This document shows, piece by piece, positions 27,012-35,056 of a stretch of DNA of 64,000 nt (its first letter is position 1; every line of letters starts with the position of its first letter). The notes under the pieces are model-generated. The model was given only the letters and a program-made list of their open reading frames with translations. It had not been told where the DNA came from and did no database searches. The position numbers and the translations under genes are program-made. The stretch is from NCBI GenBank assembly GCA_963662965.1, contig OY759970.1, positions 4,154,001 through 4,218,000 on the forward strand, read 5' to 3'. This stretch comes from DTWD01 sp963662965 (GTDB lineage: Bacteria > Acidobacteriota > Vicinamibacteria > Vicinamibacterales > UBA8438).

Positions 27012-28385
27012 GTGAAGCTGAAACGACTCATCGCCCTTCTTTCGATCGGGACCCTCGCTGCTTGTGGGGAGAGCCCGGCGCCTCCGAGTGAGCCGGCGGC
27101 CGAGGCCGGTGGGGTGGCTATAGTCGGGGCCCAGCTGATCGACGGCACCGGCACGGATCCGGTTGCGGACTCGGTCATCGTGATTCGAGACGGTCGTATC
27201 CAAGCCGCCGGTCCGCGAGAGACGACCGTGGTGCCAGACGGAGCCGAGGTCGTCGAGGCGACCGGGCAAACGGTGATCCCCGGCCTGGTCGATACCCACA
27301 ACCACTACGGGGGCGATCTGACCGCGGTCGAGCGGGCGCTCAACGCGCAGGTCTACTACGGCGTCACCACCGCGCGGAGCATTGGGAGTGATTCCCCCGA
27401 GAAAGTGGCCGTGATGCTGGAGGCCAACGCCGGTCGGCCCGGGATGCCCCGCATGTTCACCGCCGGCCTCGGCTTCACGCATCCGGACGGCTTCAACTCG
27501 GGCGGCCGGAATGAGCCAACCACGGCAGCCGAGGCGCGGGAGATGGTCCGCGCGCAGGCCGCGCTCGGCGTCCACTTCGTCAAGATGTGGGTCAACGACG
27601 TGGCTGAGCCGAACCTCAAGATCACGCCGGAGATTCGGACGGCGATCGTCGACGAGGCGATCAGCAACGGCCTGCTTCCCGTCGCCCACATCGACGAGGA
27701 AGCCGATGGGCGGCAATTGGTGGAGGCCGGCCTCAGAGATTTCCTACACTCGACGGTCAGGACATTCGGTCCGGGCGCAGGTGTGCCGATGGACGACCCT
27801 GAGGTGTCACAGGAGTTCCTGCAACTCTGCCTCGACAACGGCGTCGTCTTCTCACCGACGTTGTCGATCAGCCAGAACAACTGGCACTTCGCCGAGCATC
27901 CGGAGTTACTGGATGACCCCGCGCTGCGCGCGGCGTTCAATCCCGACTCCCTGGCGAGATGGGACGACCCCGAGGTACGGACGAACGTCGTCGAGAGCCC
28001 CGGCTTCGAGGACCGCAAGGCGGCGTTTCGCCAGGTGCAGGCGTTCGTCAAGACGATCCATGACGCCGGCGTCCGGGTGGCCCTCGGCACCGACAGCGGA
28101 ACCGGTAATGTCCCGATGGGGTGGGGGACGCACCACGAGCTCGAGCTCTACGTCGAGGCCGGGCTAACGCCGATGCAGGCGCTCGTGGCGGCCACCGCCA
28201 CCGGGGCCGGCGCGATGCCGCCGGTCGGCTCGGCCGACTTCGGGACGCTCGAAGCAGGCAAGATCGCCGATCTGGTCGTGCTCGATGCCGATCCGCTCAC
28301 CGACATCCGGAACACGCTCCAGATCGACCGGGTGATGCAAGCCGGCGAATGGGTCGAGCGTGACGGTCTGTTGCCGATGCCGTAG
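27012..28385 (+). CDS. Amidohydrolase family lipoprotein
   Basis: A 457-residue protein with a lipobox (LIALLSIGTLAAC, Cys 18). The sandwich start VGAQLIDGTGTDPVADSVIVI and metal strand GLVDTHNHYGGD (H-x-H) are followed by HFVKMWVND (Lys position), LPVAHIDEEADG (His), FLHSTVR (His) and ALGTDSGTG (Asp), so all ligands of a binuclear or mononuclear amidohydrolase are in order. The C-terminus has the family closing strand GTLEAGKIADLVVLDADPL. It belongs to the imidazolonepropionase/prolidase-like amidohydrolases, exported and lipid-anchored. It starts 29 bases after the epoxide-hydrolase-like gene. Confidence 0.88.
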   Translation: MKLKRLIALLSIGTLAACGESPAPPSEPAAEAGGVAIVGAQLIDGTGTDPVADSVIVIRDGRIQAAGPRETTVVPDGAEVVEATGQTVIPGLVDTHNHYGGDLTAVERALNAQVYYGVTTARSIGSDSPEKVAVMLEANAGRPGMPRMFTAGLGFTHPDGFNSGGRNEPTTAAEAREMVRAQAALGVHFVKMWVNDVAEPNLKITPEIRTAIVDEAISNGLLPVAHIDEEADGRQLVEAGLRDFLHSTVRTFGPGAGVPMDDPEVSQEFLQLCLDNGVVFSPTLSISQNNWHFAEHPELLDDPALRAAFNPDSLARWDDPEVRTNVVESPGFEDRKAAFRQVQAFVKTIHDAGVRVALGTDSGTGNVPMGWGTHHELELYVEAGLTPMQALVAATATGAGAMPPVGSADFGTLEAGKIADLVVLDADPLTDIRNTLQIDRVMQAGEWVERDGLLPMP

Positions 28386-28418
28386 CAACCGGCCTGGTCC
28401 GGCTTGCCTTCGCGGCGT

Positions 28419-29281
28419 TCAGTGGGCGCGCGGCGAAGAAAGTGCTGCCTCCACTGCCTTTAGATGTTCTCTGTGTATGTCTGATGGTTCCAACTCGACG
28501 GTCTGCCGGAGAATAGTTGCCGCCTCTTCGTGTTCTCCAAGCTGAAACAGTACCCAGCCCTTGGTATCGAGAAAGTACGCATTATCGTCCCACTTGACGA
28601 GAGCTTCCTCTACCAGGGACAGCGCACGCTCGAGATTTCCCTCGTGCCGAGCGAGAATGTAGGCGAGGTTGGTCCTCGCGACCGGGTAGGACCCTCTCGT
28701 CAGTAACTCCTCGGAGTGCCGCACGGCATCATCGTAGCTACCAATTTGATCGTTCGCGAATGCCCGGTAGTAGACAATCGCATCGTCGTTGCCCGTATCG
28801 GGAGGCCGGCCGAAAGCAGCCACGGCCCTCTCGTATTCCTTGATCGAATAGAAGGCCGTCGCCAGGCTGAGGTGCCCTTCAGGCGGAAACTGAGTGCCCT
28901 GCGCCTCGATTTCGCTGACGACCTCGGCCAGCCGGAGGTGGCGTACATCGCCTGCTGATATGGCAAGTCGACGGGATCCCCATCCGAAGGATGCAGCCAG
29001 ACTTTGCCAAGCGCAGCTACGTTGCGTGCATTCGGCTCATAGGTCAAGTGAATGGTCTGCGTTGGAGAATAGTGAAGCTGGCGCAAGTCCAGGTCGAAGA
29101 TTCGCTCGTCGACTTGCTCAGGTAGCTCGTCTTGCCCGCCCAGCAAGATTCCAAAGGGGTCCGAAGCGTCGGGTTCCGTTGGTTGGCTCGCATCGACGAA
29201 ATGATGCTGCAGCCGAAACGCCACCCGCTCCATCTTCTGTCGGGTCCAGAGAGCCCATCTGAACCTGTATTCTCCATCCAT
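28419..29281 (-). pseudogene. TPR-repeat protein, frameshifted
   Basis: Two minus-strand parts of one gene. The upstream part (from 29281) reads FRLQHHFVDASQPTEPD and HYSPTQTIHLTYEPNARNVA to about 28945. The downstream part, in another frame, reads LAEVVSEIEAQGTQFPPEGH, LSLATAFYSIKEYERAVAAF and then TPR units (YYRAFANDQIGSYDDAVRHS, TNLAYILARHEGNLERALSL, KGWVLFQLGEHEEAATILRQ) to the stop at 28419. A single-base change near 28945 separates them. TPR arrays bind proteins; nothing more specific is visible. Its start lies next to a PQQ-propeller relic on the other strand. Confidence 0.65.
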
Positions 29282-29286
29282 GACGC

Positions 29287-29373
29287 TTCCTGCACATCGT
29301 GCTGCGGAACGACGAAGAGATCATCCGGGTGTCGATGGACCAGAGCGACTACTGGCACCACCGGCGGCCATAG
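29287..29373 (+). pseudogene. C-terminal relic of a PQQ-like propeller protein
   Basis: A frame ending at TAG 29371-29373 reads LHIVLRNDEEIIRVSMDQSD then YWHHRRP. This matches the end of the intact propeller protein at 43407-44789 (KHIVHRNNSEIIRASLDAND then Y) in order and spacing. I infer that a paralogue was deleted here, leaving about 28 codons. Confidence 0.5.
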
Positions 29374-29431
29374 GCTTGGACGAGGAATAGGTGTATAAGT
29401 GGTCGTGGCTCGGGAGGCCGGAGAAGTGACC

Positions 29432-30628
29432 ATGAGACGAACGGGCCTTTTGATAACCCTGGCATTGATGGTGATGGCTCCGGCCATGGTCGCGGCGCAA
29501 GGTCCTGACCCGCCGGTCAAGTCTGCGCACGAAGACCTGGAGCCGGGCACTCGAACCGACGACCTCGGCATCACGATTGGCATCCCCGCGAGTCACCCGG
29601 CCCGTCGCTACCCGGCGTCGCATGAGTTTCCGACCGGACCAAAGATCGGCGAGCGGCTTCCGGAATTCTCCTTGCCCAATCAGGAGGGTCGCATCGTCGA
29701 CTATCACGCGGACCGGGGCGACTCGAAGTCGGTCGTCGTGTTCTATCGCTCGGCAGTGTGGTGACCGTATTGTCGAACGCAGCTGGTCGAGCTGCAAACA
29801 AACCTGGAGCTCTTCGAGGAGGCAGACATCCGCGTCTATGGCGTCAGCTATGACAGCTCGGATCAGCTTCGGACGTTCGCCGACGATTACGGTGTGAGCT
29901 ACGATCTCTTGTCGGATACCGACTCGGCGGTGATCCGCAAGTTCGGGATCCTCAACACGCTGATTTCCACGGACGATCCGGAGCAAGGCGCCGGACGCAG
30001 CTTCTACGGGGTGCCGTTCCCGGGCGTCTACGTGACGGACGAGAACGGCGTGGTCACCGAGAAGTTCTTCCACCGCCACTACGGCACCCGCGAGTCGGCC
30101 GGCTCGATCCGCGACTCGGCGCTCGGCAAGATCCTCGCGCGTCACGAGACGCCGGTAGCGGAGCTCGGCACGGATCAGGTGCAGATCTCGGCCTTTCTGT
30201 CGGATTCGTCGATGAAGTTCGAGACCCAGTCGACGATCTATGTGCGCTTCGAGCTGAATGACGGTCTTCACATGTACGGCCGTCCGCTTCCCGAGGGCTA
30301 CATCGCCTCCGAAGTGACGATTCCCGACACGCCCGGCCTGCGGGTCGGTGCCGCGCTGTACCCGCCGACGCACCCGAGAGCGTTCCCCGAGCTTGGTGTC
30401 ACGCTCAGCGTCTACGAAGGTGTCGTCGACGTCGCGATCCCGGTCACGCCGAATGTTGAGGTGTTTCACCGGACGAACCCGGACCGGCCGGAGGTGGTCG
30501 AGGTGCCGGTGTCGGTGCTGTTCCAGGTCTGCAGCGAGACGATCTGCTACCTACCGAGGACCGAGGTTCTGTTACTGACGGTGCCGTTCGAGGCGCTCCT
30601 GGTGCCCGGCGCGTCGAGAGCGAGGTAG
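29432..30628 (+). CDS. Secreted peroxiredoxin-like selenoprotein candidate with DsbD-alpha-like domain
   Basis: Read through the UGA at 29762-29764, the frame encodes 398 residues. A signal peptide (LLITLALMVMAPAMVAAQ) precedes a redoxin domain: PKIGERLPEFSLPNQEGR, SVVVFYRSAVW, then U111-P-Y-C114, RTQLVELQTNLELFEEADIR, VYGVSYDSSDQLRTFADDYG and GVPFPGVYVTDENGVV. The UGA falls on the first Cys of the CxxC-type active site (WCPYC in Cys homologues of redoxin proteins). The C-terminal part (about 245-398) ends with VLFQVCSETICYLPRTEVLL, whose Cys 367 and Cys 372 match the redox pair region of DsbD alpha domains. A 6-bp hairpin with a GGTCG loop follows the UGA. Start: ATG 29432 after ggaggccggagaag. 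It probably reduces peroxides or disulfides in the periplasm. Confidence 0.8.
29762..29795 (+). promoter_or_regulatory. UGA codon and candidate bacterial SECIS hairpin
   Basis: UGA at 29762-29764. GCAGCT (29779-29784) pairs perfectly with AGCTGC (29790-29795), leaving the loop GGTCG (29785-29789). The loop begins 20 bases after the UGA and starts with GG, fitting the loose bacterial SECIS rule of a short stem-loop shortly downstream with G among the first loop bases. The GGUC of the loop recalls the E. coli fdhF element. Confidence 0.65.
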
Positions 30629-30653
30629 CGGTCGCGGGACCGGGCACAACGAC

Positions 30654-31311
30654 ATGTCCCGCGCATACCCGCGTCACGCCATTCCACTCCGCACGAGACG
30701 CATCCGGCCCCTCACGGGCATGCTCACGCTCTTGGTTGCGCTCGCGCTCCTCCCGGCCGCGGTGCGCGCCCAGGCGACCGAGCTGCCTTCGATCGAGGAC
30801 AGGATCTCTGGCCTGACCGCGATGGAGGGTTTCTTCAACCTCTACTGGGACGACGGCGCCGGCGCGCTCTTCTGGGAGATCGACGACCTCGACACGGAGT
30901 TCCTATACCAAGTCTCGATGGGCTCGGGACTCGGCAGCACCCCGATCGGGATCGATCGGGGTCAGCTTCGCGGCACGTACGTGCTCGAGGCGAAGCGGAT
31001 CGGTCCGCGCGTGCTCCTGATGGAACCCAATTATCGCTTCCAGGCTCGCAGCGATAACCCGACCGAGGTGCAGGCCGTACGCGACGCTTTTGCTCCGTCG
31101 GTACATTGGGGCTTCGACATCGTGGCTCGGAGCGACGACCGCGTCCTGGTGGACGCCACCGATTTCTTCCTCCGCGATGCCCGCGCCGTCGCCGCACGAG
31201 CGTCTCGTCGCGGCCGACATTCGCCGCTGGCAGGCGAGAATCGAGAACACCGTGCCCGGGGATGCGCTGCCGAACGGCGATCCGATCGGAGGAAGCCCGG
31301 GTAGCCCGTAG
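30654..31311 (+). pseudogene. DUF5117-type zinc-dependent metalloprotease, internal deletion
   Basis: The first 170 residues are well preserved: signal peptide (LTLLVALALLPAAVRAQ), then ISGLTAMEGFFNLYWDDGAG, LFWEIDDLDTEFLYQVSMGS, GLGSTPIGIDRGQLRGTYVL and VDATDFFLRDAR, typical of the N-terminal DUF5117 domain. At about 31185 the sequence jumps, in another frame, to RLVAADIRRWQARIENTVPG and then GDPIGGSPGSP and TAG, which looks like the family C-terminus. The central part with the HExxH zinc site (family length about 800 or more) is missing. So a large internal deletion left both ends, with no protease activity possible. Confidence 0.75.
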
Positions 31312-31331
31312 CCTACTTTCGAGGAGGACAG

Positions 31332-33374
31332 ATGACTCGCCTTATCTCTGCCTTGCTGACCGCGTTCTTGGTCACCCCCGCCGCGTCGGCCGAGGTGGTT
31401 CGTATCGTCGTCGATTCTCGCGTGGACGTGGCCGCCGGCACGGCCTACGGTCTGGTCGGCCCCTATGAGAAGCTCGCCGGCATGGTCTATTTCGAGGTCG
31501 ACCCCTCCAACCCGGCGAATCAGATCATCACCGACATCGCGCTCGCGCCGCAGAATGCGCGCGGCAAGGTCGAGTTCCACTCGAACTTCTTCCTGCTCAA
31601 GCCCAAGGATGTCAGCCGCGGCAACGGCGCCGTCCTCTACGAGGTGTCGAACCGCGGCGGCAAGGGAATGCTCGGCTACTTCAACAACGCTACCGGAAGC
31701 CGTGACCCCCAGACCGAGGCTGAATTGGGTGACGGGTTCCTGCTCGAGCAGGGGTTCACGCTGTTGTGGCTCGGCTGGCAGTTCGACCCGCCGATGCGCG
31801 TTGGGCAGATGCGGGTCTATCCGCCGATCGCCACTGACGACGGGAGCCCGATCACCGGGCTGGTCCGGAGTGAGGTCATTGTCACGGAGCGCACGTTTGA
31901 CCGGTCTCTCGCCGACCGGAACCACATCGCTTACGCGGTCGCGGACCCGGGCGATGCGGCGAACGTGATGACGGTGCGCGACGGCGTCGGCGAGGCGAGA
32001 CGGGTCGTGCCGCGCGCGCAGTGGCGCTTTGCGCGGCGCGAGGAGAACGGCACGGTCGTCGACGATCCGACACGCGTCTACCTCGAGGGTGGCTTCGAGC
32101 CGCACAAGCTCTACGACATCGTCTACGTGGCCCAAGACCCCGCCGTGGTCGGTCTCGGCCCGACCGCCGTGCGCGACATGATCGTGCAGCTGAAGTACGA
32201 CGCGACGCCAGAACTCGCGCTCCAGGCCGGCGCGATTAACCGCGCCATCGCGTGGGGGGTCTCACAGAGCGGGCGTTTTCTGCGGACGCTCCTCTATCAC
32301 GGCTTCAACACCGATGAGCGAAACCGGCGGGCGTTCGACGGCGTCATGGCCCATGTCGCCGGCGGGGGGCGCGGCAGCTTCAACCACCGGTTCGCGCAGC
32401 CGTCGCGCGACGGCCATCCGTTCTTGAACAAGCTCTATCCGAGCGACATCTTTCCGTTTACCGACGTCATCCAGCACGACCCCGAGACCGACATGCGCGA
32501 TGGCCTCCTGGCCGCGATCCAGCCGGGGCACATGCCCAAGGTCTTCTACACGAACTCGTCGTACGAGTACTGGGGGCGGGTGGCGTCCTTGATCCACACG
32601 ACGCTGGACGGGTCGGCCGACGCGCCGATTCTGGACAACGTGCGGATCTACTCCTTCGCGGGCGGGCAGCACGGTCCAGGCCGCTTCCCGCCACGGCGGA
32701 CCAGCGGCCAGCAGCTGAGCAATCCGAATGACTACTCCTGGTTCCTACGGTCGCTGCTGCTGGCGATGGACCGGTGGGTCGGTGACGACGCGGCGCTGCC
32801 ACCCCTCAGCGTCTACCCGCGCATTGCCGACGACGATCTCGTGCGGCCCGCCGATCTCCGGTTTCCCGATCTCCCTGGGGTCGGCCAGCCGGCCGAGCCG
32901 CATCTTGCCTATCGCGCCGTCTACGGCCCTGAATTTCGGACGAAGGGCATCGTCGCCGTGCAGCCGCCGGAGGTGCTCTCGGCGTTTCCGATCCTGGTGC
33001 CACAAGTCGACGCCGACGGCAACGAGACCGGCGGGCTGATGATGCCGGAGGTCGCCGTGCCGCTCGCCACCTACACCGGCTGGAACCTGTTTCACGCCGA
33101 CTTCGGGCCGAGCGACGTGCTGTCGAGCATGCAAGGCTCCTACATCCCGTTTTCCCGAACCCAACGCGACCGCGAGCAACGCGGCGACCCGCGACCCTCC
33201 ATCGAGGAACGCTACGGGGGTCGCGCCGAGTATCTGGGTCACGTCACGGAGGCGGCGCTGGCCCTCGTCGACGACCGGTACCTGCTGGCCGAGGATCTGT
33301 CGCCGATCCTGACGCAGGCGGCACGACATTGGGACTATCTGGTGGAAGGGGACGACAGCGACGAACAGCCATGA
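31332..33374 (+). CDS. Secreted alpha/beta hydrolase domain protein (Abhydrolase_10 type)
   Basis: A 680-residue exported protein: signal peptide LISALLTAFLVTPAASAEVV, then the family start RIVVDSRVDVAAGTAYGLVG and YEKLAGMVYFEVDP. The middle has NGAVLYEVSNRGGKGMLGYF and the hydrolase elbow AIAWGVSQSGRFLRTLLYHG (G-x-S-x-S), followed by FDGVMAHVAGGGRGSFNHRF. The end has WNLFHADFGPSDVLSSMQGS. This architecture is the alpha/beta hydrolase domain-containing protein family (PF20091, from memory), about 600-700 residues. Ser in GVSQSG is the likely nucleophile. Substrate unknown. The stop overlaps the amidase start as ATGA, so the two are coupled. Confidence 0.82.
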   Translation: MTRLISALLTAFLVTPAASAEVVRIVVDSRVDVAAGTAYGLVGPYEKLAGMVYFEVDPSNPANQIITDIALAPQNARGKVEFHSNFFLLKPKDVSRGNGAVLYEVSNRGGKGMLGYFNNATGSRDPQTEAELGDGFLLEQGFTLLWLGWQFDPPMRVGQMRVYPPIATDDGSPITGLVRSEVIVTERTFDRSLADRNHIAYAVADPGDAANVMTVRDGVGEARRVVPRAQWRFARREENGTVVDDPTRVYLEGGFEPHKLYDIVYVAQDPAVVGLGPTAVRDMIVQLKYDATPELALQAGAINRAIAWGVSQSGRFLRTLLYHGFNTDERNRRAFDGVMAHVAGGGRGSFNHRFAQPSRDGHPFLNKLYPSDIFPFTDVIQHDPETDMRDGLLAAIQPGHMPKVFYTNSSYEYWGRVASLIHTTLDGSADAPILDNVRIYSFAGGQHGPGRFPPRRTSGQQLSNPNDYSWFLRSLLLAMDRWVGDDAALPPLSVYPRIADDDLVRPADLRFPDLPGVGQPAEPHLAYRAVYGPEFRTKGIVAVQPPEVLSAFPILVPQVDADGNETGGLMMPEVAVPLATYTGWNLFHADFGPSDVLSSMQGSYIPFSRTQRDREQRGDPRPSIEERYGGRAEYLGHVTEAALALVDDRYLLAEDLSPILTQAARHWDYLVEGDDSDEQP

Positions 33375-35056
33375 GTCGATCCCAACGGCTCGCCGTGAAC
33401 CGGCGTCGGTTCATCACCTGTTTTTCGACCCTGGGTCTCGGATCGACGCTGATGCCAGGCGCGCTCGCCGCCATTGCCCAGGATGCCGAGGTGGTGACGA
33501 TCGACATGATCGAGGCGGCCCAGGCGATCGCCGGCGTCTCCTTTGACGCGGCCGAGCAAGCGCGACTTCTCGCCATCTTGAACGGGCCGCGCAGTCACGT
33601 GGCGGCCCGCGAGGCGCTGCGCGCTGCCGACCTGGGCAACAGCACGCAACCCGCGATCGTCTTCAATCCCGTCCTGCCGGGGATGGCGCTGCCGCGTGAG
33701 CAACGAGCGCTCAAACGGCAGGAGCGGGACGTGTCGATGCCGGCGACGGACGAGGAGCTCGCGTTTCTTCCGGTGACGCACCTGGCCAAGCTCGTCGAGG
33801 GCGGCCAGGTCAAGCCGACCGAGATCACAAAGCTGTATCTCGACCGGCTGAAGCGGCACGATCCGGCGCTGCACTGCGTCGTCAGCCTCATCGAAGAACT
33901 GGCGCTGCGTCAGGCGCAACGGGCCGACGAGGAACTTGCCGCCGGCACCTATCGGGGGCCGTTACACGGCATCCCGTGGGGGGTGAAGGATCTGCTGGCG
34001 GTCCGGGGCACCCGGACCACGTGGGGGATGTCGGCGTACCGGGACCGGGTCATCGATACCGACGCCACCGTGTATACGCGCCTGGCGGAGGCGGGCGCGA
34101 TTCTGATCGCGAAGCTCTCGACCGGGGCGTTGGCCGTCAGTGCCCGGTGGTTCGGCGGCCTCACCCGGAATCCGTGGAACACGGCACAGGACGCCGCCGG
34201 ATCGTCGGCCGGGCCGGGCGCCGCGACCGCCGCCGGGCTCGTTGGCTTTTCGATCGGGACCGACACCGGCGGATCGATCATCGGGCCCTCGACCCGCAAC
34301 GGGGTCACCGGCCTCCGTCCGACCTTCGGACGGGTCAGCCGCTATGGGGCGATGGCCCTGGTCTGGACGCAGGACACCATCGGGCCGATGTGCCGTTCCG
34401 CGGAGGACTGCGCCCTCGTATTCGACGCCATCTATGGGCCTGACGGACGAGACAACTCCGTGCTCGACGTCCCGTTCAACTGGGACGCGACCGCCGACGT
34501 CACGACGCTGCGAGTGGGGTGCTTACCGGCTGTCGCCGAAGACACGGCCAATGCGGAGGCGCTCCGCGTGATCCGCTCGCTGGGCGTCGACATCGTGCCG
34601 TTCGAGCTTCCAGACGTGCCGATCGAGGCGATCGACTTTCTGCGTTACGCCGAAACGGCCGCCGCCTTTGACGACGTGACTCGCGCGGGAGAGCTCACGC
34701 GTGCCGAAGAGGGTCCGGAGCAAAGCCGCCGGCCCGACGAGATTCGCAGCGCCCGGTTCACGCCTGCCGTGGAGTTCATCCAGGGCAACCGGTTCCGCAT
34801 GCGGTTGATGGAACAGATGCACGACTCGATGTCGGAGCTGGATCTGTTCATCGGCAGCGATCTGAGAGTGACCAACCGCACGGGTCACCCGGCTCTCAGC
34901 GTCCCGAGCGGCTTCGTCGATGGATCACCGACCGGGCTTCACTTCACGGGGAAGCTCTTCGGGGAGCCTGAGCTTCTGCTGATCGCCCATGCGTTTCAGG
35001 GTGCGACCGGGCATCACCTGCAGCATCCCAGACGGGGATGTCCCAGTAGCTGTTGA
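33371..35056 (+). CDS. Exported amidase; C-terminus altered by IS256 insertion
   Basis: An amidase-signature enzyme of 561 residues from ATG 33371 (overlap of 4 bases with the gene before). A twin-arginine signal (VNRRRFITCFSTLGLGSTLM) is followed by the amidase domain. The Ser-cisSer-Lys triad is visible as Lys in IPWGVKDLLAVRG, cis-Ser in DAAGSSAGPGAAT and Ser in GTDTGGSIIGPS. The natural end can be rebuilt: without the IS, codons read HHLQHPRL then TGA. With it the tail becomes HHLQHPRRGCPSSC and a stop inside the element. Only the final residue is lost, so activity is probably kept. Confidence 0.88.
   Translation: MSRSQRLAVNRRRFITCFSTLGLGSTLMPGALAAIAQDAEVVTIDMIEAAQAIAGVSFDAAEQARLLAILNGPRSHVAAREALRAADLGNSTQPAIVFNPVLPGMALPREQRALKRQERDVSMPATDEELAFLPVTHLAKLVEGGQVKPTEITKLYLDRLKRHDPALHCVVSLIEELALRQAQRADEELAAGTYRGPLHGIPWGVKDLLAVRGTRTTWGMSAYRDRVIDTDATVYTRLAEAGAILIAKLSTGALAVSARWFGGLTRNPWNTAQDAAGSSAGPGAATAAGLVGFSIGTDTGGSIIGPSTRNGVTGLRPTFGRVSRYGAMALVWTQDTIGPMCRSAEDCALVFDAIYGPDGRDNSVLDVPFNWDATADVTTLRVGCLPAVAEDTANAEALRVIRSLGVDIVPFELPDVPIEAIDFLRYAETAAAFDDVTRAGELTRAEEGPEQSRRPDEIRSARFTPAVEFIQGNRFRMRLMEQMHDSMSELDLFIGSDLRVTNRTGHPALSVPSGFVDGSPTGLHFTGKLFGEPELLLIAHAFQGATGHHLQHPRRGCPSSC
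35026..35033. repeat. Target-site duplication TCCCAGAC, left copy (IS256 element)
   Basis: TCCCAGAC precedes the element start GGGGATGTCCC and recurs right after its end at 36468-36475. Eight bases fits IS256-family insertions. Confidence 0.88.

Noticed and set aside
29044..30469. Minus-strand frames opposite the selenoprotein candidate as the real genes
   Set aside because: The plus strand carries a signal peptide, redoxin motifs and a DsbD-like end in one frame. The antisense text has no recognisable motif.
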